From: Trinickia mobilis | Lineage (GTDB): Bacteria > Pseudomonadota > Gammaproteobacteria > Burkholderiales > Burkholderiaceae | Assembly: GCF_017315705.1 (NCBI RefSeq) | Contig: NZ_JAFLRF010000008.1 | Location: 1-64,000 of the forward strand | Direction: 5' to 3' | Length of the DNA stretch: 64,000 nt | In this document: positions 16,311 through 24,742 of the stretch, one piece after another | Numbering within the stretch: the stretch's first letter is position 1 | Layout: each line of letters opens with the position of its first letter | Translations under genes and position numbers: made by a program | The notes under the pieces: model-generated | Seen by the model: the letters and a program-made list of their open reading frames with translations, nothing else | The model's database searches: none | What the model was told of the DNA's origin: nothing

Positions 16311-17234
16311 TCAGGCGACAGCACGCAGCGCGACCGGCTTTTCGGGCGCACGATACCGGTTCACGGTGAAATCGATGAAGCTGCGGATCTTTCTCGACAG
16401 GTTATTGCGGCCGGAATAGAGAATCGAAATCTGGCGCGGGCCGCCTTTCACTTCGAATTGCTTGAGCAGCAGCACGAGCGTGCCGCGCGCAACATCGTCC
16501 GCCACCAGCGGCGCCGCCACCAGTGCAATGCCGATGTGATTCAGTGCCGCCATGCGAACCATCGCGCTGCTCGTTGCGCTGATGCCGCGCCCGGTGCAGA
16601 CGCGACAGACGCCCTTCGCACCGCTGAACTCCCACATGCGCGGCGAACCGTTCGATACCGAAAGTAGACTATGGCCGTTCAATGCAGATGGATCGCGCGG
16701 GGCGCCATGCCGTGCAAGATACGTGGGCGACGCGACGACCACTTCCTCCACGCTCGTCAGGCGGCGGCTCACGAGCGTCGAGCGGGCGAGTCGCCGGTCA
16801 TCCGAGAAGCACACATCGAAAGCGCCTTCGACGATATCGATTTGCCTGTCGTACGTCGTCACGTCGAAATCGATGCGCGGGTGCAAGGATCGATATGACG
16901 CGAGCAACGCGCCGAGGCCAGCTTCAACGAACGTCATCGGCGCCGCAATCCGCAGCGTACCACTCGGGTCGCGCGTGGCCTGGACGAGATTGGATTCCAT
17001 CTCGTCCAGCTTTTCGATGACCGTGCGGCAGCCGTCCAGATAGTCTTTGCCGATTTCCGTCAGCGACGGGCTGCGCGTCGTGCGATTCAAAAGGCGCATG
17101 TTCAGATGCGCTTCCAGCATGCCGACACTGCGCGTCACCGCCGCCGTCGATAAGCCTAGCTGTTGGGCAGCCAGACTGAAGCTACCCAGATCGACCACAC
17201 GTGTGAACACCCGCATTGCTTGTAGCTGATTCAT
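16311..17234 (-). CDS. LysR-family transcriptional regulator
   Basis: A 307-residue LysR protein with an intact HTH (MNQLQAMRVFTRVVDLGSFSL...), the LRIAAPMTFVEAGLGALLA start of the effector domain, and a CrgA-type C-terminal part with IGIALVAAPLVADDVARG. The start is the ATG before NQLQAMRVF, because family members begin there. No target is apparent, since both flanks are relics. It could be an orphan left from a lost operon. Confidence 0.83.
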   Translation of the reverse strand: MNQLQAMRVFTRVVDLGSFSLAAQQLGLSTAAVTRSVGMLEAHLNMRLLNRTTRSPSLTEIGKDYLDGCRTVIEKLDEMESNLVQATRDPSGTLRIAAPMTFVEAGLGALLASYRSLHPRIDFDVTTYDRQIDIVEGAFDVCFSDDRRLARSTLVSRRLTSVEEVVVASPTYLARHGAPRDPSALNGHSLLSVSNGSPRMWEFSGAKGVCRVCTGRGISATSSAMVRMAALNHIGIALVAAPLVADDVARGTLVLLLKQFEVKGGPRQISILYSGRNNLSRKIRSFIDFTVNRYRAPEKPVALRAVA

Positions 17235-17286
17235 GTTCTTTCTGACACAGGGGAAGCGCAATAGCGTGCATCATGGACGACGGCGA

Positions 17287-17457
17287 TTAAATTCCATCTG
17301 CCGGGCTCATTAAGAAGCTGTTGCGAAATTGTTTAAGAAGTGGCTTTAGTTGTCGCCAGCAAATAAGTGAACATGCGAGCGACAGGAAAGCCTCCTGCAC
17401 ATTGGAATATCGTTCATAGCGAATTTTCTGGCGTCTAAAGGAGTGAAGTTTGATCAC
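17287..17457 (-). pseudogene. IS5-type transposase 3' end fused in frame to a DUF4148 start
   Basis: On the minus strand, 17439-17287 reads FRRQKIRYERYSNVQEAFLS, then LACSLICWRQLKPLLKQF to a stop, the typical end of IS5/IS1031-type transposases. The reading frame continues upstream into a duplicated DUF4148 start (GTG ATC AAA CTT, first codon at 17457-17455), so a 56-codon chimeric open frame exists behind a copy of the DUF4148 promoter. Compared with the intact gene at 10184, the start has changed from ATG to GTG and the ribosome site AAGGA has become AATGA, so expression is doubtful. Confidence 0.65.
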
Positions 17458-17592
17458 GACAATTCATTACACTGGCTTTAGCGATCCGCAGTTCACGACT
17501 GCATGGCTTGCAGTGTAAGGAGCGACTTCCGTTCCGAAAAATACAATGATGGCATTGATGCCATTACTTCGACTTATACCTGCGCCTGACAC
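17443..17592. repeat. Duplicated DUF4148 promoter/operator segment (copy B)
   Basis: About 147 bases nearly identical to 10172-10320, from the first codons of the DUF4148 gene through the GACTGCATGGCTTGCAGTGT block and the palindrome ATGGCAT-TG-ATGCCAT (17549-17564) to TGCGCCTGACAC. The downstream gene is gone, replaced by an IS end. Both palindromes are intact, so the regulator could still bind here. Confidence 0.8.
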
Positions 17593-17726
17593 CTCGAATT
17601 TGCAGCATTGCTGCTCAACCTCGACTCGAGCGCCGCCAAGCAGGTTTTGCCCGCCGCCACACCCATCGTGCAACACCGGCAGGGATTATCGAAGCGCGGA
17701 CCGGCGGCCGGCCGAAACCTGGCTGG

Positions 17727-18077
17727 TTAGAACCGGTGGCGCATCCCAAGGGCCACGACGACTTGCTCATTGCCCGATGCGGGCGTCAGATTGAACACGC
17801 CTGCATCAAAGGCCGGGTTGCCCCCACCGCCGCTGACGTGCTGATAAACACCTTCAAGATAGATATCGGTCCGCTTCGACAACAAGTAGTCCGCCTGCCC
17901 CATCACCTGGTTCCAGTGCGGATTGAGCGTCCCCGTCGACGACTCGAAGCGACCCATCGTGTACGTATAGGATGCGCCCAGACTGAACGTCGGCGTCACG
18001 AAATAACGCCCGTCAACTTCGACGTTGTCGAATTTGAGGTTGTTTCCGGTCAGTCCGACGATGCCGCCGCCCTGCCA
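17727..18077 (-). pseudogene. Gram-negative porin, C-terminal third
   Basis: About 117 residues of the C-terminal beta strands of a Burkholderia general porin: WQGGGIVGLTGNNLKFDNVE, VDGRYFVTPTFSLGASYTYT, ADYLLSKRTDIYLEGVYQHV, NPAFDAGVFNLTPASG, and the C-terminal MRHRF. Upstream of about 18077 the frame continues as unrelated sequence (NPALLWLTITG). The N-terminal two thirds are missing. A much shorter piece of a related porin end lies at 10571-10616, also next to a copy of the DUF4148 operator. Confidence 0.85.
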
Positions 18078-18616
18078 GATGCCCGTGATCGTCAGCCACA
18101 GTAAAGCTGGATTGCGTTTTCCGTAACCATCTTTCACAAAACGTTAGCAGAGCCATGTCACGGAGCTCTCATGGACCTGGCGAACAGGAAAAGCTATTTT
18201 TAGTGACCTTTAAGCCGCTCAAACAAAACGATTTCGCTTATGACCGCTCCCCTCTTCGTTCCTTCCGTTCGCCGTATCTATAGAGACCGATTCATCGATG
18301 CAACATTATTCCGAGTCGAAGAGCGCAGAGCCGCGCGGCCTGAGGCAATTCTTTTTATCCTCGCCCGCAGGTCCCGAATCAGCACTACTGCTCTGCACCT
18401 GCGTGCCAGCGTGAGCGTCGTCGTCGCCGGCAGCGTCGGCATCTGCGTAGTGATCCTTATTATTTAGAAGGATGGTCGATACGCGAAGCGACGGCGCATG
18501 CACCGTCGGTCAAGAATCGCCAGTCGGGTACCGCTGGAGCCTTTGTCGCCGGCCGGACGCCTCACGCGCAAAGCAACGGCGCGGCTGCCGTGTATAACGG
18601 CAAAACGGCCGGCGGG
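18078..18616. other. 539 bases without a recognisable gene
   Basis: Between the porin relic and the MerR relic. Several short open frames exist, including a 38-codon one from 18298 on the plus strand and a serine/aspartate-rich one on the minus strand, but none shows family features. Confidence 0.3.
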
Positions 18617-18739
18617 CTCGGCGTATACCTGTCGGCCGCCCTTCTCGGTGGTCTGCGGCAACAGCAACCCAAGACGCACATAAAAGCGCACCGTCTCACG
18701 TGAGAGGCCCGTCTCGCGGGCCAATTCCGAAATCAGCAT
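18617..18739 (-). pseudogene. MerR-family regulator, HTH part only
   Basis: 41 residues starting MLISELARETGLSRETVRFY, then VRLGLLLP and KGGRQVYAE, the N-terminal winged helix of a MerR regulator. The next conserved block (a YRRYD-like wing) and the rest are missing; the frame continues as unrelated sequence to a stop at 18464. The ATG lies at the junction with a LysR fragment, so there is no native upstream region. Confidence 0.7.
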
Positions 18740-18890
18740 TGAGCGCGATGGCAACTCGCGTGCGTTCGCTCCCTTGCGGTTTGATTGGTTTGAGCGTATC
18801 CGTTTCGAGCGCCCTGACCACCTGTATGTGCCTCAAAAGTGCTTCGCCCGCAGGCGTGGGCGCCGCGCCATCGCGCACCAGCAACGGCAA
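18732..18890 (-). pseudogene. ArgP-like LysR regulator, internal fragment
   Basis: About 53 codons on the minus strand: LLVRDGAAPTPAGEALLRHI, QVVRALETD and RTRVAIALNAD. This matches residues roughly 50-110 of ArgP/IciA-type LysR proteins (the VVR.RP..PT.AG..LLRH block and the AIAVNAD strand). Both ends are lost. Its 3' end overlaps the start of the MerR fragment by eight bases. Confidence 0.6.
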
Positions 18891-19053
18891 TCTGCAGACG
18901 AATCAATCTTTCCCTATTTCGAAACTACATATAAGCAACACTTCGCCTCTCGACAGTCAAGCCACACGTACGAGATCATTGCGTATACAAGTCCATGCAT
19001 GGCGCACATGAAAGTAAATTTATTCTTTATTAATCAATATATTACATGTCATA

Positions 19054-19076
19054 TTCGAGTCCTCTCTTGGCACCAA
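19054..19076 (+). repeat. Partial copy of the tRNA-Leu 3' end (att-like scar)
   Basis: TTCGAGTCCTCTC-TTGGCACC followed by AA repeats the 3' end of the intact tRNA-Leu (19302-19325) with one missing base and one change. Similarity begins sharply at the T-loop, and nothing upstream resembles a tRNA, which is the pattern left by site-specific integration into a tRNA 3' end rather than slow decay of a whole tRNA. Confidence 0.6.
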
Positions 19077-19083
19077 GACTTAT

Positions 19084-19109
19084 ATAAGGCCGGCGTAAGC
19101 CGGCCTTAT
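19084..19109 (+). terminator. Intrinsic terminator after the tRNA-Leu 3' copy
   Basis: A perfect 11-base stem ATAAGGCCGGC with loop GTAA and the complementary arm GCCGGCCTTAT, followed by TCATTT. It lies seven bases after the partial tRNA end, as a tRNA terminator would. Confidence 0.7.
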
Positions 19110-19191
19110 TCATTTCCCACGCCAATGAGCGAAACGCATGAGCACTGTGTGCGAGCCTGGCTCCCTCCTCGTCAATAATTCACTTTCCCAA

Positions 19192-19219
19192 TTGACACTT
19201 TCCGCCATCACCTTAGAAT
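19192..19219 (+). promoter_or_regulatory. Sigma-70 promoter of tRNA-Leu
   Basis: TTGACA at 19192-19197, a 16-base spacer and TAGAAT at 19214-19219, with the tRNA starting 21 bases later. This is close to consensus and is well placed. Confidence 0.7.
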
Positions 19220-19239
19220 AGCGGTCTAGCTTGAAGCAA

Positions 19240-19324
<85 letters not shown>

Positions 19325-19358
19325 ACAGCAGTTCCGGAAAAAGCCGCAGAAGTCCGAG

Positions 19359-19394
19359 AAACCCCGTAAGATCAAGGTCTTACGGGGTTTTTTG
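19359..19394 (+). terminator. Intrinsic terminator after tRNA-Leu
   Basis: A 13-base stem AAACCCCGTAAGA / TCTTACGGGGTTT with loop TCAAGG, followed by a T-run (TTTTGTTT). It separates the tRNA from the integrase gene. Confidence 0.85.
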
Positions 19395-19467
19395 TTTCCG
19401 CCGATAGCTGCCATGGACCGGTGGCATCGACGATTTTTGCGTATACACGGAATCGAGGTGCCAGGCC

Positions 19468-20677
19468 ATGCCAAAACGCGTCGAACCGAAGTCCGAAGTT
19501 GCATTTCGCGTCGCCAAACCGCGCGAGCGCCCCTACCTGCTCGCGGATGGGAATGGGCTAGCCTTACGCATCTGGCCGGACGGTAGCAAAACGTGGCTGC
19601 TCCGCTACCGTCGCCCAGGCACGGGGAAGGAGAACTTCCTCAGCCTTGGCCCCTACCCCGAGGTTCCGCTTGTCGAAGCCCGCAAATCTGCCGCGATCGC
19701 TCGCAACTTTGTTCGCGAGGGTACGGATCCTGTCGCGCTCCGCAGAGCCGAATCCGCTGCGCGAAAACGTGCTGCCGAAGGCGCGTTCCATCTGGTTGCC
19801 GAGAATTGGCTTGCGTTCAAACGCAAGGAGTGGGTCGACGAGACCTATCGAAAAGCGGAATTCGTGGTACGGCAATACTTGATCCCGCCACTTCGCAACA
19901 AGCCGATCTCGCAGCTCGCGACATCGGAGGTCAAACCGATACTGGAAGGAATAGCGGCGCACGCGCCCAACCTCGCAACCAAGGCGCGCCAATACGTGGG
20001 CGGTATCGTGACCTACGCAATCCACCATAGTCTGAGAGACGACGGCATGCCATTGTCGCTGCGCGGCGTCATCCCGAGACACAAGAAAGGCCACATCCCG
20101 GCGATAACGAAGCCTACCGAAATCGTCCCGCTCGTGAAGGCCATCGATACTTACAAGTCGCCGACTACCAGGGCGGCTCTGAAGCTAACTATGCTCACCG
20201 GTTTGCGCCCCGGAGTGGTCGCAGCGGCTCCATGGGACGAGATCGACCTGGACGCGGCCGAGTGGCACGTCGCCGCAGAAAGAATGAATACACGCCCACA
20301 TTGTGCCGCTACCTAAGCAAGCTGTAGCCACGCTGAAAGCGTCGCAGGCACTCACCGGCAAAGGTGGCTACGTGTTTCCATCCCCGGCCCGTCAAGGAAC
20401 TCCTCACCTGCATCGAGATGCGTTGAGCAAGGCATTGCGAGAAATGGGTTTCCAAGGGAGACACGCGACGCATGGGTTTCGCGGCATGCTTCGTACGGTG
20501 GGAAGAGAACGACTGGGAATAGATATCGACGTGCTGAAAGCACAGCTCGCCCACGCGAAACGTGGCGATGTACAAAAGGCCTACGACAGAACGACCCATG
20601 ATGACGATCGACGCCGAGTTATGCAGGAGTGGGCCGATTACATTGACCAGCTGTGCAAGGTGGCAACCAACAAGTAA
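19468..20677 (+). pseudogene. Tyrosine integrase (P4 type), broken by one frameshift
   Basis: A tRNA-associated phage/island integrase. The first frame (19468 to about 20295) has the N-terminal arm-binding domain (LADGNGLALRIWPDGSKTWL, LGPYPEVPLVEARK) and the catalytic arginine in MLTGLRPG. A single-base shift near 20290-20298 breaks it. The rest continues in the next frame (VPLPKQAV, ATHGFRGMLRTV with the His/Arg catalytic pair, QLAHAKRGDVQKAYDR with the tyrosine) to a stop at 20677. All catalytic residues remain, so the loss looks recent, or it could be a sequencing error. It follows tRNA-Leu directly, marking an island border. The matching att site at the far end was not found in the window. 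Confidence 0.85.
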
Positions 20678-20800
20678 TCAAGCGTCAGATCCTCAATGCG
20701 GTCTAACACTGTTGCTTCCCGGTCGCTCTCGCTTTAAACCATCACAACCGGATCTCCTACACTCATTCCGAAGACCATGCGGCCTTGTTCCAAGGCCATT

Positions 20801-21937
20801 TCAAAACCGGTGCCTAAGACCAACTCGCGCAAGCGTCTGCACATGGGTACTCGATTCCTGGCCGGCAACGCCCTGATAGATATCAGCCTTCGCCCCGCCC
20901 GATGCCCGCTGAAACACACTCATCGCGTAAACATCCGTTCGCTTGGAAAGGTTGTAGTCAACCATGAGGTTAAGCTGATTGTATTTAGGCCTCGCGTCGT
21001 TAAAGTCGACCTTGCCCATAGTGAACGTGTACCCCCCTTGTACACTGAACGCTTCGGTCAAGTGATACTGCCCCCACACTTCGTAGTTGGCAAACGAAAC
21101 AGTATTACCCCTCACTCCACTCGCATTCTGAAACCTCACATCGGTGACGTCGGCGCCGATACGCCCTTGTCCGATGACGTACGTTCCTCCTAAAGCGAAC
21201 GTCTGCATGTTGCTGGGGGAGCCAACGTAGCCGAACGCCCCCACTCCATTGGAAACGCCAGGCTTGCCGTTCGGTTGAAAGTTACCGTCGACGAACTGGC
21301 TGGAGGGATTCTTTGCGAAAAAGTACGCTGCGCCCAGGTAGAGCCCATCGCTGGCATAGCTCAACCCGCCAGATATGGTGCTGTTTTGCCCGAAGCTGCC
21401 GGCAACGCCACCGAAGGCATACATCGCCTCGAGGGTAAGCCCGTGCCAGGCAGGCGATACATACTTCGCCGCGTTGTTGACGCGAAAGCCGTTGTTGGTG
21501 TTGTCGATATCGCTCGGATGCGAGAAAAGTGCGCCGAACGAATTGAACGCGGTCGGCTGAATTACGTCAACCAAAGGATCATACTGCCGGCCCAAAGTCA
21601 CCGTTCCAAACGAAAAATTCGAAAGACCTACGTATGCCTGGCGACCGAACTCGGAACCGCCCTGGCTAATCTTCCCCGTGAAGACGTTGAAGCCGTCTTC
21701 CACCTGAAAAACGGCACGAGTGCCTCCGCCGAGATCTTCGGCTCCTTTTAGTCCCCAACGGCTGCCCTGCGCGATGCTGCTTTGAGCCTGCCATAGGCTA
21801 TGGCCGGCGGAGTTGTTCGTGAACGTAATCCCGGCATCAACGATGCCGTACAACGTAACACTACTCTGCGCCTGAGCCGTTTGCGCGCTCAGGACGAGAC
21901 ACGATGCCGCCCACAATGCCACCCGCGTTTTTTTCAA
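20801..21937 (-). CDS. Gram-negative porin (Burkholderia general porin)
   Basis: A complete 378-residue outer-membrane porin: signal peptide 1-23 (cleavage after AQA), first strand SSVTLYGIVDAGI, the GSRWGLKGAEDLGGGTRAVF block, LGRQYDPL, and a C-terminal VGLRHRF. Expected to form a trimer for small solutes. The start is a TTG (MKKTRVALW) with GGAGAC nine bases upstream; a TTG four codons earlier is an alternative. It lies next to the hybrid relic of the NHL and LVIVD genes, so it may have served uptake for the same catabolic set. Confidence 0.88.
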   Translation of the reverse strand: MKKTRVALWAASCLVLSAQTAQAQSSVTLYGIVDAGITFTNNSAGHSLWQAQSSIAQGSRWGLKGAEDLGGGTRAVFQVEDGFNVFTGKISQGGSEFGRQAYVGLSNFSFGTVTLGRQYDPLVDVIQPTAFNSFGALFSHPSDIDNTNNGFRVNNAAKYVSPAWHGLTLEAMYAFGGVAGSFGQNSTISGGLSYASDGLYLGAAYFFAKNPSSQFVDGNFQPNGKPGVSNGVGAFGYVGSPSNMQTFALGGTYVIGQGRIGADVTDVRFQNASGVRGNTVSFANYEVWGQYHLTEAFSVQGGYTFTMGKVDFNDARPKYNQLNLMVDYNLSKRTDVYAMSVFQRASGGAKADIYQGVAGQESSTHVQTLARVGLRHRF

Positions 21938-22008
21938 CTTTGTCTCCAAACTCTATATATGTAGTTTCTCTATAGGAAACCATCGAGCATCCTATAGAGC
22001 AAAAAAAA

Positions 22009-22200
22009 CTATATGTTGCATTCGAGGATGTAGCGGCCTCCGTTGTAATCCGTCGAATAAACCAGCGCCTCTTCATCGACAAAAACGTCACAGTTAAACA
22101 CTCTGATACCCGCGTTCTGGAAGGTCGCGAAGATGAAATCCGAACTCACGAAGCTTCCGGGAAGGTTCTCGTGAAGGTGGTTGTGAGGCCCGAAGTGTTC
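22009..22200 (-). pseudogene. LVIVD-type beta-propeller, 3' end (second copy)
   Basis: On the minus strand this reads GEHFGPHNHLHENLPGSFVS, SDFIFATFQNAGIRVFN, then CDVFVDEEALVYSTDYNGGR and YILE to a stop at 22009. It matches the C-terminus of the intact LVIVD protein at 35728-36993 (GHFGPHNLHENRPGSFVNSE, YQNAGVRAFDI, VYSTDYNGGLYIME), with an internal deletion of about 40 residues after VFN. It is joined, out of frame, to the 5' end of an NHL-type gene. Confidence 0.8.
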
Positions 22201-22535
22201 GCCTTTCGCCCTATAGTCAATTGCTCCGCGAATTCTCCTGTAGTAGAGCTAAACATCACTACCCCGTCATCTCCATTGTTCGCCATAACCGTCTCGCCCC
22301 CAGGCCTTAACCCGATTCCGCGCGGACCAACGATCTTCGCGCCGCAGCCGAACGGCCCCAGGTATCGACCGGTAACTGGGTCAAACCCGGACACGCCGCT
22401 CCGGATGGCGCCGGACACGTACGAAGCGCTCGCAACCAGAAGTTCATAGCGTGACAAGGAATTTTCTCCTTCGACAGCAGAACACGCGACCGGGAACGCA
22501 CAAGCCGTAGGCAGGCACAGAATTCCTCTAAACAT
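22201..22535 (-). pseudogene. NHL-type beta-propeller, 5' end (second copy)
   Basis: About 110 residues: signal-like start (CAFPVACSAVEGENSLSRYE), LLVASASYVSG, FDPVTGRYLGPFGCGAKI, PRGIGLRPGGETVMANNGDD. It matches the first third of the intact protein at 27454-28443 (LSRYELLVASASYATG, FDPVTGQYLGQFGRGAKI). The joint to the LVIVD 3' end lies near 22200. The remaining two thirds of the gene are missing. Confidence 0.8.
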
Positions 22536-22889
22536 CTCTCGTCTCCACTCTTTTTCTAGAGAATATTGCGCCCCCCCAAGTCCGTAAATGCGATTGATTG
22601 AATAGCTTTCATTCCAAGTCGGAATACACGCATCAGCCCCTCTCGGACTATGATTGAGCTACGTCAGTCATCCTTGACATGACACTCGGCCGGCGCCATT
22701 GTCCTCGGACGAGGTACCGGGCGCGAGGCCGGTCATCGCTATTCCCGAGGCGAACAGTGCGACGGTGATCACCTAACTATCGGAAGACCGACCGTGAACC
22801 GCGTGGGTTCACGCAATAGCTCGCCATAACTTGATGGATTTCTTCAGGACGCCTGCACGGCGGGAATCGCTGCACGAGCCGCTCGACGA
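22536..22889. other. 354 bases without a recognisable gene
   Basis: A coding-like minus-strand stretch around 22690-22775 (reading ALFASGIAMTGLAPGTSSED) may be another relic but was not identified. There is also a short inverted repeat GTGAACC-GCGT-GGTTCAC near 22794-22811. Confidence 0.25.
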
Positions 22890-23123
22890 TCACGAATTCA
22901 TATTTTCGAACCCGATGACGAGCCGGTCGATGGGCGCCGCGACATCGCCAAGCTTCTCGATCATCTGCCGGACAAGCAGCGGCTTTCGATCCGGCACGTG
23001 AATCTGCAATGGCTCTCGGTGGGCGAAGCGGCCCGCCTGACTGGACTCACGGAGTCCGCCGTCAAGGTCAGCATTCATCGGGGGATCAAGGAGCTGGCCG
23101 CGCGCGTACGCGGCGTTGCGTGA
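22890..23123 (+). pseudogene. ECF sigma factor, region 4 only
   Basis: About 73 codons to a stop at 23123: FEPDDEPVDGRRDIAKLLDH, LPDKQRLSIRHVNLQWLSVG, EAARLTGLTESAVKVSIHRG, IKELAARVRG. This is the C-terminal sigma region 4 HTH of the ECF group that pairs with NrsF (DUF1109) anti-sigma factors. The N-terminal region 2 is missing. The stop overlaps the start of the anti-sigma relic (GTGA), as in intact operons. Confidence 0.8.
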
Positions 23124-23215
23124 GAACGGATGACCTCATCAATTTGCTCTCGACCGGTATCGCCCATGTGCAACGCGGCGCCCCGGCGCGCCATTCAGTA
23201 TTTCGATGCCGCATG
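23120..23215 (+). pseudogene. NrsF-type (DUF1109) anti-sigma factor, first codons
   Basis: Starts GTG, reading [20 protein letters not shown], the standard DUF1109/NrsF N-terminus (compare TDDLI.LL..G..PV). The conserved start is followed within about 30 codons by unrelated sequence; all membrane helices are lost. It overlaps the sigma relic by four bases. Confidence 0.7.
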
Positions 23216-23448
23216 CATGCATGGGCGATTCCGGCAAGCATGGTGTGTCGCCGTGCTCGTCGCCATTTCCTTTGAGCCATCTCTCCAGTTACAGCGAAGC
23301 AATGCCTTATTTGCCTCAGCGCACGACGCGGCCCATCGAATCAAAAAAATTCGTCCTCGGTAACCAGCTCACGATATCCGTCGAATTAACTCACATATTC
23401 GCCGCGGATACCTTCCATCCTTGCTACTGGAGAAATTTCGCGCCTGCA

Positions 23449-23616
23449 AAGATCGATGTCAGTTCCGCCCTCCTCGCTGTCGCAGTTGCAACTCTTCTCG
23501 CTTCGATGGCGCACGCGGCGCCGCTCACCAAGGCGGAAGAAAGCGCTGCCCTCGCGGCTCACAAGGAAAAATGCTATGGCGTCGCGCTGATCGGGCATAA
23601 AGGTCGCAAGGATTGA
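23449..23616 (+). pseudogene. DUF2282 (bufferin BufA1-type) precursor, 5' part
   Basis: An N-terminal part reading [20 protein letters not shown] (signal peptide), [20 protein letters not shown] and VAL, then a divergent tail and stop. This is the start of DUF2282 proteins, now known as precursors of copper-binding bufferins, whose operons are run by an ECF sigma factor and NrsF. The first core cysteine survives (KEKCYG); the other cysteines and the downstream DUF692/DUF2063 genes are absent. Together with the two relics before it, this is the skeleton of a metal-response operon. Confidence 0.7.
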
Positions 23617-23918
23617 CTCTTGCCGATACGCAATGGCTGTCTGCGCAACGTCGACGACGCCAGACTCGGCAAAATACCCAACTCAGGATAATGCTTTATG
23701 CCGGTCTCGGCATAAGGCGCACGCGCGTCGCGACATGATCGCGGCAAAGGAGAATCTGCCCAAAGCGCGGCGTGGTCGCCCTGATCCTATCAGCGAATTC
23801 CTCCGGTTGATCGGGCATCTCTTTGTGATCGAATCGCGCTGTGAACGAACGGAAACAAGCAGAGAATCGGCTGCTGGCAAGGCAGCGCGAGAGTCGTTCC
23901 ATGCTCGAGCCAATCGAG
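23617..23918. other. 302 bases without a recognisable gene
   Basis: Between the DUF2282 relic and the IS66 piece. A short inverted repeat TATGCCG-GTCT-CGGCATA is at 23697-23714. Otherwise nothing is recognised. Confidence 0.25.
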
Positions 23919-24023
23919 GTCGTGCACATACACCCATAGTTGTTCGATCTTGGTTGTGCCGTTGCCTGGGGCCAGCACGGGAACGAGCGTGTCATCGGCG
24001 TGCAACTTCGACGCCGCTATCAC
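23919..24023 (-). mobile_element. IS66-family transposase (TnpC) fragment
   Basis: On the minus strand, KLHADDTLVPVLAPGNGTTK and QLWVYVHD match the conserved DDE-domain start of IS66 TnpC (K.HADDTPVPVL.PG.GKTK..RLW.YVRD). Only about 35 codons remain. Confidence 0.75.
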
Positions 24024-24088
24024 GTGATGGCGGATGGCCGTAACCGTGCATCAGGGGAAGTACCTTACACGAAGCGAGCGAACGTGCG

Positions 24089-24370
24089 TCAGTCGGCGGA
24101 GGCGGCCAGTCGCGAGGGCAGCAAAGTCCCGTAGTCGTCGGCAGTCTGAGCGAGCGGGAGGGCCTTTAACCACGCGACGCGATCGGCCCCGTCGTCGACG
24201 ACGCCCGGACTCGTGCGCTTCGGATACTTCGGCTCGGTTGTCTCTGTCTGGCGCAACCATGTGCGCGCGGTGTTTCGGGACAGGCCCGTACGCCGCGCAA
24301 TCTCGCGCAGCGGGACCTTCTCGCGGAAAGACATCCGCCTGATCTTGGCCGGCATGCCCGCCGTGATCAC
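24089..24370 (-). mobile_element. IS21-family transposase (IstA) N-terminal fragment
   Basis: Starts MITAGMPAKIRRMSFREKVP, then LREIARRTGLSRNTARTWLR and TEPKYPKR, the N-terminal HTH of IstA in IS21-type elements. The catalytic domain is missing, and the left flank joins an IS66 fragment. No complete inverted repeats or IstB gene were seen. Confidence 0.82.
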
Positions 24371-24742
24371 CTCGGTATCCCCTGCTCAAGGATTGAGCAT
24401 GGGATACAATCACGCGGGTCAAAATCCGATGAAAACTACAGGCCCAGGCAGGTCAATTCCGGGTGAACGACAACATATATTTTCCATTCTCGACAGGAAT
24501 GGAAGTTATTCCACTCGGCTACCTACCCGTCGATCGGCGGAACGCACATGATCAAAATTGTAGACAAGCAGAAGGCAATACACCGTGGAGCAGACAAAAG
24601 GGGGGCGCGTGTTGTTGATGCGGGCCGCTTGTATTGCTCCGCCCTAGGTGCATCCCCCGGCAATGCTCGTGCCGCGCGCGGCCGCGCTACCTAGGGAAAT
24701 CGTTCTTGTGTATTTGGCCCCTGGCCCTAACGGAGTCTCCAT
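24371..24742. other. 372 bases upstream of a LysR gene, no gene seen
   Basis: Holds the flank of the IS21 piece on the left and presumably the LysR promoter on the right. No further features are recognised. Confidence 0.3.
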
